Part shown: positions 1 through 8,920 of the stretch, one piece after another
Layout of the letters: each line of letters starts with the position of its first letter
Position numbering within the stretch: position 1 is the first letter of the stretch
DNA from: UBA1426 sp050953365
GTDB lineage: Bacteria > Bacillota > Clostridia > Peptostreptococcales > Anaerovoracaceae
Assembly: GCA_050953365.1 (NCBI GenBank)
Contig: JBMNMN010000006.1
Span: 62,001 to 126,000 of the forward strand
Length of the DNA stretch: 64,000 nt
Direction of reading: 5' to 3'
Notes under the pieces: model-generated
Database searches by the model: none
Told to the model about the DNA's origin: nothing
Seen by the model: the letters and a program-made list of their open reading frames with translations, nothing else
Translations under genes and position numbers: made by a program

Positions 1-523
1 CCATCAATTCATCATTGAGACTCTCTTCTTTCAACAGGGAATTCCTCTGCATAAGCACTTTTTTATACCTGCCAAGAGTGTTGAAATATACCGGTTTCAA
101 CTGACAGAGCTCTCTGTCAATAAATCTTCTTCTCTTTTCCGGTTCATCCTTTACAATTTTCATATCCTCCGGCGTAAAGGAAACGATGTATGCGTTTTCC
201 AGCAGGTCGCTGCTCTTCCTTGCTCTGCATCCGTCTATTTGTATACTTTTTCCTTCTTTTGAGAGAATGATTTCTATGCTTCTTTCCCTTCCCTCCTTCA
301 TATAGATGCTTTTTACACAGGAAAAGTCTCCTCCGAAACCAATCATCTCCGCATCTTTATTGGTTCGAAAAGACTTTCCGAGACTCATGATATACAGGCT
401 TTCAAGAAGATTCGTCTTTCCTTGCGCGTTATTGCCCGCAATGATATTTACGTTTGGATGAAAAGAAACAGTCTGCTCTCTATAATTTCTGAAGTTTTTT
501 AGCGATATTTCGGTAAAATACAT
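1..523 (-). CDS. recF: DNA replication and repair protein RecF (partial, C terminus beyond window)
   Basis: RecF is an SMC-like ATPase that helps load RecA at single-strand gaps. The 174 visible codons start MYFTEISLKNFRNYRE and carry the Walker A motif GNNAQGKTNLLES near residues 30-42, followed by the usual LGKSFRT stretch and an FTPEDMKIVKD stretch. The ATG at 523 is preceded by AGGTGA at good spacing. The gene starts 11 bp after the dnaN stop and is surely cotranscribed with dnaN. In many Firmicutes a small S4-domain gene (yaaA/rlbA) sits between dnaN and recF; there is no room for one here. The reading frame is open to the window edge, so the gene is cut by the window rather than broken. 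Confidence 0.96.
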   Translation of the reverse strand, partial: MYFTEISLKNFRNYREQTVSFHPNVNIIAGNNAQGKTNLLESLYIMSLGKSFRTNKDAEMIGFGGDFSCVKSIYMKEGRERSIEIILSKEGKSIQIDGCRARKSSDLLENAYIVSFTPEDMKIVKDEPEKRRRFIDRELCQLKPVYFNTLGRYKKVLMQRNSLLKEESLNDELM

Positions 524-534
524 GATTATTTCAC

Positions 535-1650
535 CTAATAGGCTTTCGGAGAGATCCTCACCGGCAAAATTAAATACTCATACCTGTTTCCTTCTAAAGG
601 TTTGACAAGGCACGGGCTTACATTGGTGTTGAACTCCATAATCACTTCTTCATCGGTAACTACCTTAAGAACATCTAGGATATATTTCGCATTAAAACCG
701 ATTTCCAGATCCGTTCCTTCCTTTTCTACGAAAACCTCTTCTTTCACGTTTCCTTCTTCCGATCTTGAAGAGATGAGAATCTTATCTCTTATAATCGACA
801 GTTTAACCAGATTGTTCTTTCCTTCCTTTGCCAACAAAGAGGCTCTCTCCAGGCAGTCTATCATTTCGCCACGGTTTACTTTCAATCTGCACTGATGTTC
901 TTTCGGAAGGATGTCTCGGTATTTTACAAATTCTCCTTCCATAATTCGAAGCACGATGCGGGCATCTTCCATTAAAAACACAGCTTTCTTTTCATCGATG
1001 ATCATATCTACTTCTTTGACGTTTTCATCTTCACTGAAGACTTTGTTTACTTCATTGAGTATCCTGGCAGCGATAATAATTTTAACATTTTGCGCATTTT
1101 CCATGCTCTCTCTTGTTACCGCCATACGGAAACCGTCAAGAGCAACCATGGTCATCCCTTCTTCATCCATTTCAAGAAGGACGCCCACTATAATCCCTTT
1201 TGCTTCTTCTATGCTGGCCGCAAAGGAAGTTCTCTTGATCATTTCTTTCAAGACTTCTTTTTCTATCCTTATGCCGTTTTCTTCCTTTATCTCTCCTATA
1301 TTAGGAAATTCATCCGCCGGCTGCCCAACTATAGTAAACTCGGAAGCCAGGCATCGGATTGTTACCGAACCTTCTGTCTCTTCTATTTCAACTTCTTCAT
1401 TGGGAAGCTTTCGTATAATGTCTATAAAAAGCTTTGCGGAAACAACGATAGAACCTTCTTCCAATACATTAACGGGAATGTTTTTTTCTATACTCAAATC
1501 CAGATCGGAAGCGGCTAGCTTTAAACTGCCGTCAGAAGAGGTTTCCAGCAGGATTCCTTTTAATATGGGAATCGTAGTTCGAGACGAGACGGCTTTTGAT
1601 ACTGTATTGAGGGCTTTGGATAAAATTTGCTGGTTGCAGGAAAATTTCAT
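535..1650 (-). CDS. dnaN: DNA polymerase III subunit beta (sliding clamp)
   Basis: This is the ring-shaped processivity clamp that tethers DNA polymerase to the template. The 371-residue product begins MKFSCNQQILSKALNTVSKAV, has the family length, and ends with the typical clamp C-terminal stretch YLILPVRI. The reading frame is open 11 codons further upstream, but the ATG at 1650 has AAGGAGG eight bases upstream and gives the canonical N terminus, so I chose it. It lies 160 bp downstream of dnaA and 11 bp upstream of recF on the same strand. DnaA boxes in the gap to dnaA suggest origin function or DnaA control there. Confidence 0.97.
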   Translation of the reverse strand: MKFSCNQQILSKALNTVSKAVSSRTTIPILKGILLETSSDGSLKLAASDLDLSIEKNIPVNVLEEGSIVVSAKLFIDIIRKLPNEEVEIEETEGSVTIRCLASEFTIVGQPADEFPNIGEIKEENGIRIEKEVLKEMIKRTSFAASIEEAKGIIVGVLLEMDEEGMTMVALDGFRMAVTRESMENAQNVKIIIAARILNEVNKVFSEDENVKEVDMIIDEKKAVFLMEDARIVLRIMEGEFVKYRDILPKEHQCRLKVNRGEMIDCLERASLLAKEGKNNLVKLSIIRDKILISSRSEEGNVKEEVFVEKEGTDLEIGFNAKYILDVLKVVTDEEVIMEFNTNVSPCLVKPLEGNRYEYLILPVRISPKAY

Positions 1651-1710
1651 AGCAATGGCCTCCTTCTTTTTATATCTTTTCATAGTATCAGTAGTAGTAG
1701 GGCCTGTGAA

Positions 1711-1775
1711 TTTGTGGATATCTTCTGTGGATAAAGAAAAATCAACAAAAGATATCTTGTAAAAGTTGTGGATAA
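1711..1775. other. DnaA box cluster in the dnaA-dnaN gap (likely origin sub-region)
   Basis: Two exact copies of TGTGGATAA, the reverse complement of the consensus DnaA box TTATCCACA, lie at 1726-1734 and 1767-1775. A one-mismatch copy (TGTGGATAT) lies at 1712-1720. The flanks are AT rich. In Bacillus the origin is bipartite, with boxes both upstream and downstream of dnaA and the unwinding element on the dnaN side. The same two-sided arrangement is visible here, together with the boxes at 3254-3340. Confidence 0.85.
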
Positions 1776-1810
1776 GTTGTAAAAACTATCTTCTTATCAT
1801 TGCATATTAG

Positions 1811-3154
1811 TTAGTCGTTGCGTATATTGTCCTCCAAGGAAAGAACGATTTCTTTTAATGCTTCGTTGGATCGAATTTCAGAACTTATCTTTTCGCAAGC
1901 ATGCAAGACCGTTGTGTGGTCTCGGTTGCCAAAAGCTTCTCCTATTTTAGGAAGAGAAAGATCTGTGAGATCTCTGCATATGTACATGGCGATTTGACGA
2001 GGAAATGCCAGGTTGCGGGAGCGCTTCGACGATTCGATGTCGGAAACCTTGATGTTGAAATGGCGACAAACATGCTTTTTAATAAGCTCCGGAGTTATAT
2101 TTCTGTCGTCAGCCGCAAAGACATCCTTTAATACTTCTTTAGCCAGATCCCTGTTGATAGGTTGTCCGGTCAAAGAAGCATAGGCAACGACCCGGATAAA
2201 AGCTCCTTCCAATTCGCGGACGTTGTTCTGTATCTTTTCAGCGATGACTTTTATAACTTCCATAAAATCTTTATTTACCGGGATTTCTTCCAACTCCGCT
2301 TTTTTGCATAAAATAGCGACACGGGTTTCAAAATCGGGTGGCTGGATATCCGCAATCAAACCCCATTCAAAACGGGAACGAAGCCTCTCTTCCAACGTGG
2401 CGATGGCTTTGGGAGGCCGGTCGCTGGAAAAGATAATGCGCTTGTTGGCATCGTAAAGAGTGTTGAAAGTATGGAAAATCTCTTCCTGAACACTCTCTTT
2501 CTTTTCAAGAAATTGAATATCGTCAATAAGCAATACATCGATATTTCTGTACTTATTGCGAAATCCTGCGGTATTGTTATCACGAATTGCTTTAATAAAT
2601 TCATTGGTAAACATCTCTGAAGAAACGTAAAGCACCTTCAAATTGGGTGTATTCCGGACGATATGATGTCCAATGGCATGCATCAAATGAGTTTTCCCCA
2701 GACCGGCGCCTCCATAGAGGAAGAGCGGGTTGTATTGTGAAGAAAGGGGCATTTCGGCAACAGCAAGGGAAGCGGCATATGCAAACTGGCTGTTTTTCCC
2801 AACAACAAAGGTACTGAAAACGTATTTCGGGTTTAGATAAAGCTCGTCCGTGAAGGTGTGAGTCAACGTGTTCTCTTTCCTCTTATTTTCAAGCTCCACC
2901 TCCTCCGGATCCATAAAAACTGCCCGGAGTTTGATTCCAAAAGCTTGCTTTATAGCCGATTCAATGAGGCTGCGGTAACGTTCCTCCAAAATGTTTTTTC
3001 CGATGCCTCCTCCGAGGATAAGATAAAGACAACCCTCCTCTTCATCCAAACGGTAAGGGGTCAAAGGATCGATCCAAGTATCATAGCTGACTGCCGTCAT
3101 CTCAGGTTTTAAATATTCCAGCGCTTTTTCCCAGGATTTTTCCAGATTATTCAT
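1811..3154 (-). CDS. dnaA: Chromosomal replication initiator protein DnaA
   Basis: DnaA is the AAA+ initiator that binds 9-bp boxes and melts oriC. The 447-residue product has the N-terminal domain I (residues 1-80), a short linker, an AAA+ module with Walker A GGAGLGKT at 148-155 and Walker B LLIDDIQF at 208-215, and the C-terminal DNA-binding domain with the signature NRDHTTVLHACEKI near 410-423. Length and motif order are normal. It is transcribed leftward with dnaN and recF following, and diverges from gyrB across a 393-bp gap with further DnaA boxes. The ATG at 3154 is preceded by AAGGAAGA. Confidence 0.98.
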   Translation of the reverse strand: MNNLEKSWEKALEYLKPEMTAVSYDTWIDPLTPYRLDEEEGCLYLILGGGIGKNILEERYRSLIESAIKQAFGIKLRAVFMDPEEVELENKRKENTLTHTFTDELYLNPKYVFSTFVVGKNSQFAYAASLAVAEMPLSSQYNPLFLYGGAGLGKTHLMHAIGHHIVRNTPNLKVLYVSSEMFTNEFIKAIRDNNTAGFRNKYRNIDVLLIDDIQFLEKKESVQEEIFHTFNTLYDANKRIIFSSDRPPKAIATLEERLRSRFEWGLIADIQPPDFETRVAILCKKAELEEIPVNKDFMEVIKVIAEKIQNNVRELEGAFIRVVAYASLTGQPINRDLAKEVLKDVFAADDRNITPELIKKHVCRHFNIKVSDIESSKRSRNLAFPRQIAMYICRDLTDLSLPKIGEAFGNRDHTTVLHACEKISSEIRSNEALKEIVLSLEDNIRND

Positions 3155-3547
3155 AATTCTTCCTTTTCACTTTTTTATAACACCGATACACGATAAATTT
3201 ACAGAATATTATAATATCTGTTTGATCCGTGTTTTATAATCATATCGAAAAAGTTATCCACAGGCAAGACCCAACTTTGAAATGATTATATTCAACGGTT
3301 AGACTGCTTGCCCACAGGTTGTGAAAAACACTCGTCCACAAAAGGCAAGGTTGCAGAGATATATGTCCGGAAAAATTCCCTATCGAGAACCCCTTAAATC
3401 GACCGAATAAAGAACGTAAAAAAACAGAAACAATTTAAAAAACCTTTCTATATATTTCGTTGAAAAAATTAAAGATTTACGATATAATAAGTAGTCCTGT
3501 AATTTAGGAAAATAAAAGTAGAGAAAGAGCAAACAGGAGGGTTGCAA
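3155..3547. other. Probable oriC region between divergent dnaA and gyrB
   Basis: This 393-bp gap contains no gene. It holds one consensus DnaA box, TTATCCACA at 3254-3262, and two degenerate copies, TTGCCCACA at 3308-3316 and TCGTCCACA at 3332-3340. The dnaA-proximal side (3160-3240) is very AT rich and includes TATAAT-like sequence on the minus strand that may be the dnaA -10 element. The gyrB promoter lies at the other end. Together with the boxes beyond dnaA this is best read as the replication origin. The exact unwinding site cannot be assigned by eye. Confidence 0.8.
3460..3488 (+). promoter_or_regulatory. Sigma-A type promoter of gyrB
   Basis: TTGAAA at 3460-3465 and TATAAT at 3483-3488 are separated by exactly 17 bp. 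They lie about 60 bp upstream of the gyrB start and its AGGAGG site at 3535-3540. This is a near-consensus vegetative promoter. Confidence 0.8.
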
Positions 3548-5473
3548 ATGACGGCAGCAGACGTAAAACAGCAACAGTATAATGCCGAGCAGATACAAGT
3601 ATTAGAAGGATTAGAACCCGTTCGGAAACGTCCGGGTATGTATATAGGCACCACCGGACCCAAAGGCCTGCATCATCTGGTCTACGAGGTGGTTGATAAC
3701 AGTATTGATGAGGCGATAGCCGGTTTCTGCAAGAATATTAACGTTACCATTCAAGCGGACAATTCCGTCGTCGTTGAGGACGACGGAAGGGGAATGCCTG
3801 TAGACCTCCATCCGAAACTGAAAATTCCGGCGGTAGAAGTTATACACACAGTTCTCCACGCCGGTGGAAAATTTGGAGGTGGCGGATATAAGGTTTCCGG
3901 AGGCCTTCACGGCGTAGGCGCTTCGGTAGTAAATGCTCTGTCCGAAATCATGGAAGTTGAGATCATGAGAAACGGAAAAATCTACCGGCAGGTCTACTCC
4001 AGGGGCAAAACAGTAACTCCTTTGGAAATAGTCGGTGAAGCGGGAAACAAGACCGGCTCCAAGACTATGTTCAAGCCCGACCCCGAGATTTTCGATGATA
4101 TTGAATTCAGCTACGACACCCTTGAACACAGGCTTCGGGAAATGGCCTTTTTAAACAAAGGAATCAAAATCCAGCTGAAGGATGAAAGGCCGGGACAAAA
4201 GAAAAAAGAAACCTTCCATTACGAAGGCGGTATTAAAGAGTTTGTTAAATACATGAATAAAAATAAAGAGGTGATCCATCCGGATATCATCTATTTTGCG
4301 TTGGCGAAAAAAGATATGGAAGTAGAAGTGGCGATGCAGTACACGGATCGCTACAATGAGCTGATCTTATCTTATGCCAACAATATAAACACCACTGAGG
4401 GAGGTACCCATATGATCGGGTTTAAGGCTGCCCTCACCAGAGTGTTGAATGATTATGCCAAGCGGAGCAAATATATCAAGGACAATGAAGAAGGCCTTTC
4501 CGGTGAAGATGTAAGAGAAGGACTTACGGCCATTATCTCTGTGAAGCTCATGACCCCGCAGTTTGAAGGACAGACAAAAACAAAGCTCGGCAACAGCGAG
4601 ATGCGCGGCTTTGTTGAAACCACTACCAATGAATATCTCATGGCGTTTCTGGAGGAAAATCCTCAGCAGGCCAGAATCATCATCGATAAATGTCTCAGGG
4701 CAGCCAGGGCGAGAGAAGCTGCAAGGAAGGCCAGAGAACTGACCCGCAGAAAAGGCGTACTGGACAATATCGCCCTGCCCGGAAAATTAGCGGATTGTTC
4801 CGAAAAGGATCCGGCGCTTTCCGAAATTTTCCTTGTAGAAGGAGACTCTGCCGGCGGTTCCGCAAAGATGGGCAGGGATCGAGCCAGACAAGCCGTCCTT
4901 CCTCTGCGCGGTAAAATCCTCAACGTTGAGAAAGCCAGATTGGACAAGATATTGAACTCCGAAGAGATTAAAAATATGATTACGGCCTTTGGCTGCAACA
5001 TAGGAGAAGACTTCGACGAATCAAAACTTCGTTACCACAAGATCATAATCATGACCGACGCCGACGTGGACGGCGCCCACATCCGAACGTTGCTTTTGAC
5101 TTTCTTCTACCGCTATATGAAACCTCTCATTGAAGGCGGATATGTATATATCGCCCAGCCTCCCCTTTATCGAACGGTTAAAGGCAGGGAAGTTTATTAT
5201 ACGTATTCAGAGAGAGAGCAGGAAAAGCTTCTGGATGAGATCGGCAGACAGGGCATTTCACCGCCGCAGCGCTATAAGGGTCTCGGAGAAATGGATGCGG
5301 AGCAGCTCTGGGAGACCACTATGGATTACAACAAGCGGACTCTGATCCAAGTTACCGTTGACGACGTGGCTATGGCGGATAATATATTTACAATCCTCAT
5401 GGGTGATAAAGTGCCTCCTCGAAAGAAATTTATCGAAGAGAATGCTAAATACGTAAAGAACCTGGATATTTAA
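3548..5473 (+). CDS. gyrB: DNA gyrase subunit B
   Basis: GyrB is the ATPase half of DNA gyrase, which introduces negative supercoils. The 641-residue product has the GHKL ATP site (EVVDNSIDEA, DDGRGMP, GGLHGVGASVVNALS), the transducer region, and the TOPRIM domain with EGDSAGGSA and DADVDGAHIRTLLLT, then the C-terminal RYKGLGEMDAEQL tail that contacts GyrA. A TTG two codons upstream is possible, but the ATG at 3548 has AGGAGG seven bases away. It is followed 45 bp later by gyrA. Its orientation is opposite to dnaA, unlike the usual co-directional Firmicute order. Confidence 0.98.
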   Translation: MTAADVKQQQYNAEQIQVLEGLEPVRKRPGMYIGTTGPKGLHHLVYEVVDNSIDEAIAGFCKNINVTIQADNSVVVEDDGRGMPVDLHPKLKIPAVEVIHTVLHAGGKFGGGGYKVSGGLHGVGASVVNALSEIMEVEIMRNGKIYRQVYSRGKTVTPLEIVGEAGNKTGSKTMFKPDPEIFDDIEFSYDTLEHRLREMAFLNKGIKIQLKDERPGQKKKETFHYEGGIKEFVKYMNKNKEVIHPDIIYFALAKKDMEVEVAMQYTDRYNELILSYANNINTTEGGTHMIGFKAALTRVLNDYAKRSKYIKDNEEGLSGEDVREGLTAIISVKLMTPQFEGQTKTKLGNSEMRGFVETTTNEYLMAFLEENPQQARIIIDKCLRAARAREAARKARELTRRKGVLDNIALPGKLADCSEKDPALSEIFLVEGDSAGGSAKMGRDRARQAVLPLRGKILNVEKARLDKILNSEEIKNMITAFGCNIGEDFDESKLRYHKIIIMTDADVDGAHIRTLLLTFFYRYMKPLIEGGYVYIAQPPLYRTVKGREVYYTYSEREQEKLLDEIGRQGISPPQRYKGLGEMDAEQLWETTMDYNKRTLIQVTVDDVAMADNIFTILMGDKVPPRKKFIEENAKYVKNLDI

Positions 5474-5518
5474 CGGTTGCAAAGAACGGCGTCAAATTTG
5501 CAATAAAAGGAGACAAGC

Positions 5519-8047
5519 ATGACAAGTTTATTGGAAGACTCAAAATTGATACAGACGGAAATCCATGACGAGATGAAGAAGTCCTATATTGATTACGCCA
5601 TGAGCGTCATAGTGGGACGCGCCCTTCCCGATGTAAGGGACGGCTTAAAACCGGTGCACAGAAGAATTCTCTACGGCATGTACGGATTGGGATTGACACC
5701 GGACAAGCCCCATAAAAAATCCGCCCGTATTGTGGGTGAAGTCCTCGGTAAATATCATCCCCACGGAGACAGCTCCGTGTACGATGCCATGGTGCGGCTT
5801 GCTCAGGATTTCTCCATCCGCTATATGTTAGTGGACGGTCACGGAAACTTCGGATCCGTAGACGGGGACGGGGCTGCGGCTATGCGATACACAGAGGCCA
5901 GGTTGACGCCCCTTGCCCTGGAGATGCTCCGGGATATAGATAAAGAAACGGTGGATTTTACACCCAACTTCGACGGGGAAGAGAAGGAACCGACGGTACT
6001 GCCGTCACGCTTTCCGAACTTATTGGTTAACGGAAGCAACGGTATTGCCGTGGGTATGGCTACATCCATTCCTCCTCACAACCTGGGTGAAGTCATCGAT
6101 GCGGCGGTCTACATGATCGACCATGAGGATGCGGATATAAACGACCTTATAAAAATTGTCAAAGGTCCCGATTTTCCCACCGGCGCCATCATTATGGGGA
6201 AGAGCAGCGCCAGGCAGGCATACCGGACGGGTCAGGGCAGGGTCATTGTCCGTTCGAAGGCGGAGATCGAAGAAACCAACAAGGGCAGACATCAGATCAT
6301 CGTTTCGGAAATCCCTTATCAGGTGAACAAATCCAGGCTCATTGAAAAGATCGCGGATTTAGTTAAGGAAAAGAAGCTGGAAGGCATTTCGGATATCCGG
6401 GACGAGTCCAACCGTAACGGTACCCGCATCGTCATCGAACTGAAACGTGATGCAAACCCGCAGATCATCCTGAATCGGCTGTATAAGCATACGCAGCTTC
6501 AGGAAACCTTCAGCATGATCATGTTGGCGTTGGTGGACGGCCAGCCTAAGATCCTGACATTGAAGGAAATGCTGGAGCAATATCTGCTTCACCAAAAGGA
6601 TGTGGTTACCCGCAGGACTCAGTTCGATCTCAGAAAAGCGGAGGCAAGAGCCCATATATTAGAAGGACTGCGCATTGCGCTGGACAATATAGATGCCATT
6701 ATTAAGCTGATTCGTGAGAGCTACAACGATGCAAAACAGAGGCTGATGGATGCCTTTGGACTCACGGATATCCAGGCTCAGGCTATTTTGGATATGAGGC
6801 TTGCAAGGCTGCAGGGCCTGGAACGGGAAAAAATCGAGAATGAATATGCCGAACTGATGAAAAAGATCGCCTGGTACAAGCGATTGCTTTCGGATGAGTC
6901 GGAGCTGATGAACGTAATTAAAGAAGAACTTCTGGAGATTAAGAACAAATATGCCGATAAAAGGCGGACGAAAATCATGGCGGACGCGGAGGAAATTGAA
7001 GAAGAAGATCTGATTCAAGAGGAAAGCGTAGCCATAACTCTCACCCATTTAGGGTACATTAAAAGAGTTTCCGCCGATACTTACAAGACCCAGCGGAGGG
7101 GCGGAAGGGGTATTACCGGTTTGACCACCAGGGACAACGACTTTGTTAAGGACCTGATCATCACTTCTACCCATGACTACCTCATGTTTATCACGAATAC
7201 AGGAAAGGCTCACCGGATTAAAGCCTATGAGATTCCGGAGGCTCAGAGAACGGCCAAGGGTACCCCCGCCGTCAACTTCCTGAATTTGATGCCAAGAGAA
7301 CGAATTACAGCCGTGATCCCGATTGAGGACTTCGAATCCGGTAAATATCTCATCGGGGTTACCAAGAAAGGCATTATTAAGAAGACGGAGATTTCCGAGT
7401 TTGATACCAACCGAAAGACCGGCCTGATAGCTATTCGATTGAAAGACGGGGATGAACTCATAGGAATAAAGGAAACCACGGGAAACAGCAACATTATCAT
7501 CGTTACGAAAAACGGAAAATGCATCTGTTTCAATGAAAACGAGGTCAGGCCCATGGGACGTCTTGCCGGAGGTGTTCGCGCCATTACACTGGAAAAGGAT
7601 GATGAAGTGGTGGCTATGGATCTGGCCGAAGAAAAGGAAGAGCTGCTGGTGGTTACCCAGGCAGGCTACGGCAAGCGAACCGCAATTAAGGAATACAAGG
7701 TTCAGGCAAGAGGCGGAAAAGGACTGCTGACTTACGATAAGAGTAAATTCGACAAGACGGGAGTTCTTATTGGTGCTATAGTAGTAAATGAACAGGATGA
7801 GATCCTGCTCATCAATTCAGAAGGAATCATTATCCGGATTCGCGCCGATGAAGTTTCCAAGCTGAGCAGGGCTACCCAGGGCGTTAAGATCATGCGAGTG
7901 GAGGAGGACAGCAACATCATTGCGTTAGCGAAAGTGGTACGCGATGACGAGGATGAGGATAAGCAAGAGGAAACGCAGAAAGAACCTGAAGGTACGTCAG
8001 AAAACAATGAGAACGACGATCAGATTAAGCTTGATGTAGAGCAGTAA
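5519..8047 (+). CDS. gyrA: DNA gyrase subunit A
   Basis: GyrA is the DNA-cleaving and wrapping subunit of gyrase. The 842-residue product starts with the breakage-reunion domain and carries the quinolone-determining segment around GDSSVYDAMVRLAQDF, the catalytic tyrosine in AAAMRYTEARL, and a C-terminal beta-pinwheel containing the GyrA box QRRGGRG. The last 35 or so residues are a very acidic tail, as in many gyrases. The ATG at 5519 follows AAAGGAGA. It forms an operon with gyrB. The rsbV operon starts 105 bp downstream with its own promoter, and no clear terminator is visible in between. Confidence 0.98.
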   Translation: MTSLLEDSKLIQTEIHDEMKKSYIDYAMSVIVGRALPDVRDGLKPVHRRILYGMYGLGLTPDKPHKKSARIVGEVLGKYHPHGDSSVYDAMVRLAQDFSIRYMLVDGHGNFGSVDGDGAAAMRYTEARLTPLALEMLRDIDKETVDFTPNFDGEEKEPTVLPSRFPNLLVNGSNGIAVGMATSIPPHNLGEVIDAAVYMIDHEDADINDLIKIVKGPDFPTGAIIMGKSSARQAYRTGQGRVIVRSKAEIEETNKGRHQIIVSEIPYQVNKSRLIEKIADLVKEKKLEGISDIRDESNRNGTRIVIELKRDANPQIILNRLYKHTQLQETFSMIMLALVDGQPKILTLKEMLEQYLLHQKDVVTRRTQFDLRKAEARAHILEGLRIALDNIDAIIKLIRESYNDAKQRLMDAFGLTDIQAQAILDMRLARLQGLEREKIENEYAELMKKIAWYKRLLSDESELMNVIKEELLEIKNKYADKRRTKIMADAEEIEEEDLIQEESVAITLTHLGYIKRVSADTYKTQRRGGRGITGLTTRDNDFVKDLIITSTHDYLMFITNTGKAHRIKAYEIPEAQRTAKGTPAVNFLNLMPRERITAVIPIEDFESGKYLIGVTKKGIIKKTEISEFDTNRKTGLIAIRLKDGDELIGIKETTGNSNIIIVTKNGKCICFNENEVRPMGRLAGGVRAITLEKDDEVVAMDLAEEKEELLVVTQAGYGKRTAIKEYKVQARGGKGLLTYDKSKFDKTGVLIGAIVVNEQDEILLINSEGIIIRIRADEVSKLSRATQGVKIMRVEEDSNIIALAKVVRDDEDEDKQEETQKEPEGTSENNENDDQIKLDVEQ

Positions 8048-8106
8048 ACCAAGTGTAGTGTAATGTGATAAGGACTTGCTTTCAACGCTTCAATACAGTC
8101 ATAATT

Positions 8107-8131
8107 GTTTAGAAACAGTCAGTCAGGGTAT
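8107..8131 (+). promoter_or_regulatory. Sigma-B-like promoter upstream of rsbV
   Basis: GTTTAG at 8107-8112, a 13-bp spacer and GGGTAT at 8126-8131 match the general-stress sigma-B consensus (GTTTAA, 12-14 bp, GGGTAT) with one mismatch. It ends 21 bp before the rsbV start and just before the TAGGAGG ribosome site. Since the operon encodes a sigma-B-like factor, this would create a positive autoregulatory loop. The match is seen in the sequence; its use is inferred. Confidence 0.7.
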
Positions 8132-8152
8132 AGTTTTTAGGAGGACATTGAC

Positions 8153-8476
8153 ATGACGCTACAAATACAAAGAAGTTTCGATCGAGAAAAAGGCGCGTGG
8201 AATATTACGCCGAAAGGAGATGTAGATATATCCACAGCCGCCATGCTCCGGAGTGCCCTTGATGAAGCCTACCGGGAGACAAAAGCCAATATTATCCTTC
8301 ATTTTGACCAACTGACCTACATGGACAGCACCGGTTTGGGAGTCATTATCGGTGCATATGGAAGGATGAAGGAAAATGGTAACAATATCACCCTTAGAAA
8401 TCCAAGGGAAAACATCCGGAAGCTTCTGCGTATCACCAATCTTGACCGATTGTTGTGTCCCGAACTCTGTGAATGA
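8153..8476 (+). CDS. rsbV: Anti-sigma factor antagonist, STAS domain (RsbV/SpoIIAA-like)
   Basis: This 107-residue protein is a single STAS domain. The phosphorylatable serine lies in MDSTGLGVIIGAYGRMK near residue 60, the classical RsbV/SpoIIAA motif. In partner-switching systems the unphosphorylated form binds the anti-sigma kinase and frees the sigma factor. It is the first gene of a three-gene operon with the anti-sigma factor and a sigma factor, behind a sigma-B-like promoter, so RsbV is more likely than SpoIIAA. The ATG at 8153 follows TAGGAGG. Confidence 0.9.
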   Translation: MTLQIQRSFDREKGAWNITPKGDVDISTAAMLRSALDEAYRETKANIILHFDQLTYMDSTGLGVIIGAYGRMKENGNNITLRNPRENIRKLLRITNLDRLLCPELCE

Positions 8477-8493
8477 TCGTGAGGAGAGAATCA

Positions 8494-8895
8494 ATGGCTG
8501 ATATGATGAAGTTCTCAGTCCCGGGGAAACCCGAATATGTGTCAACCGTACGGATGGCTGTATCCAGCTTGGCGAATTCGCTCGGTTTTGATGTGGAAGC
8601 AATCGAAGACATTAAAGTTGCCGTATCTGAGGCCTGTACAAACGTGGTGTGCCATGGGAGAACAGGACACGGAGAATATGAGGTTTATTGTGAACTGGGC
8701 GAAGACCGGCTTGTGATATCCGTCGTTGATAAGGGAGGCGGTTATGACCCCGCCACTTATTCGGAGCCTTGTTTGGAATGTCCAAAAGAAGGCGGCTTAG
8801 GCATCTATATCATAAAAGCGCTCATGGATGAAGTTGATATAGTCACAGAGATGGGAATCGGTACGAGAATTCAGATGGTGAAATACACAAAGTAA
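8494..8895 (+). CDS. rsbW: Anti-sigma factor, serine kinase of the HATPase_c fold (RsbW-like)
   Basis: The 133-residue product has the GHKL ATPase boxes of anti-sigma kinases: the N box SEACTNVVCHG near residues 45-55, VVDKGGGYDP, and a glycine-rich EGGLGIYIIKALMDEV lid. RsbW sequesters the sigma factor and phosphorylates RsbV. An ATG at 8473 overlaps the rsbV stop in frame, but the ATG at 8494 has GAGGAGAG at ideal spacing and gives the normal length. It lies between the antagonist gene and the sigma gene, which fixes its role. Confidence 0.9.
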   Translation: MADMMKFSVPGKPEYVSTVRMAVSSLANSLGFDVEAIEDIKVAVSEACTNVVCHGRTGHGEYEVYCELGEDRLVISVVDKGGGYDPATYSEPCLECPKEGGLGIYIIKALMDEVDIVTEMGIGTRIQMVKYTK

Positions 8896-8920
8896 GATTG
8901 GTGAAGAAAGGTGTTTGTCT

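Noticed and set aside
911..1762. Long plus-strand open frame across dnaN
   Set aside because: It is antisense to a firmly identified dnaN, has serine/threonine-rich shadow composition and no ribosome site.
8048..8152. rRNA or tRNA genes after gyrA
   Set aside because: Some Firmicutes have rRNA genes here, but only a short promoter-bearing gap is present; no tRNA or rRNA was recognised anywhere in the window.
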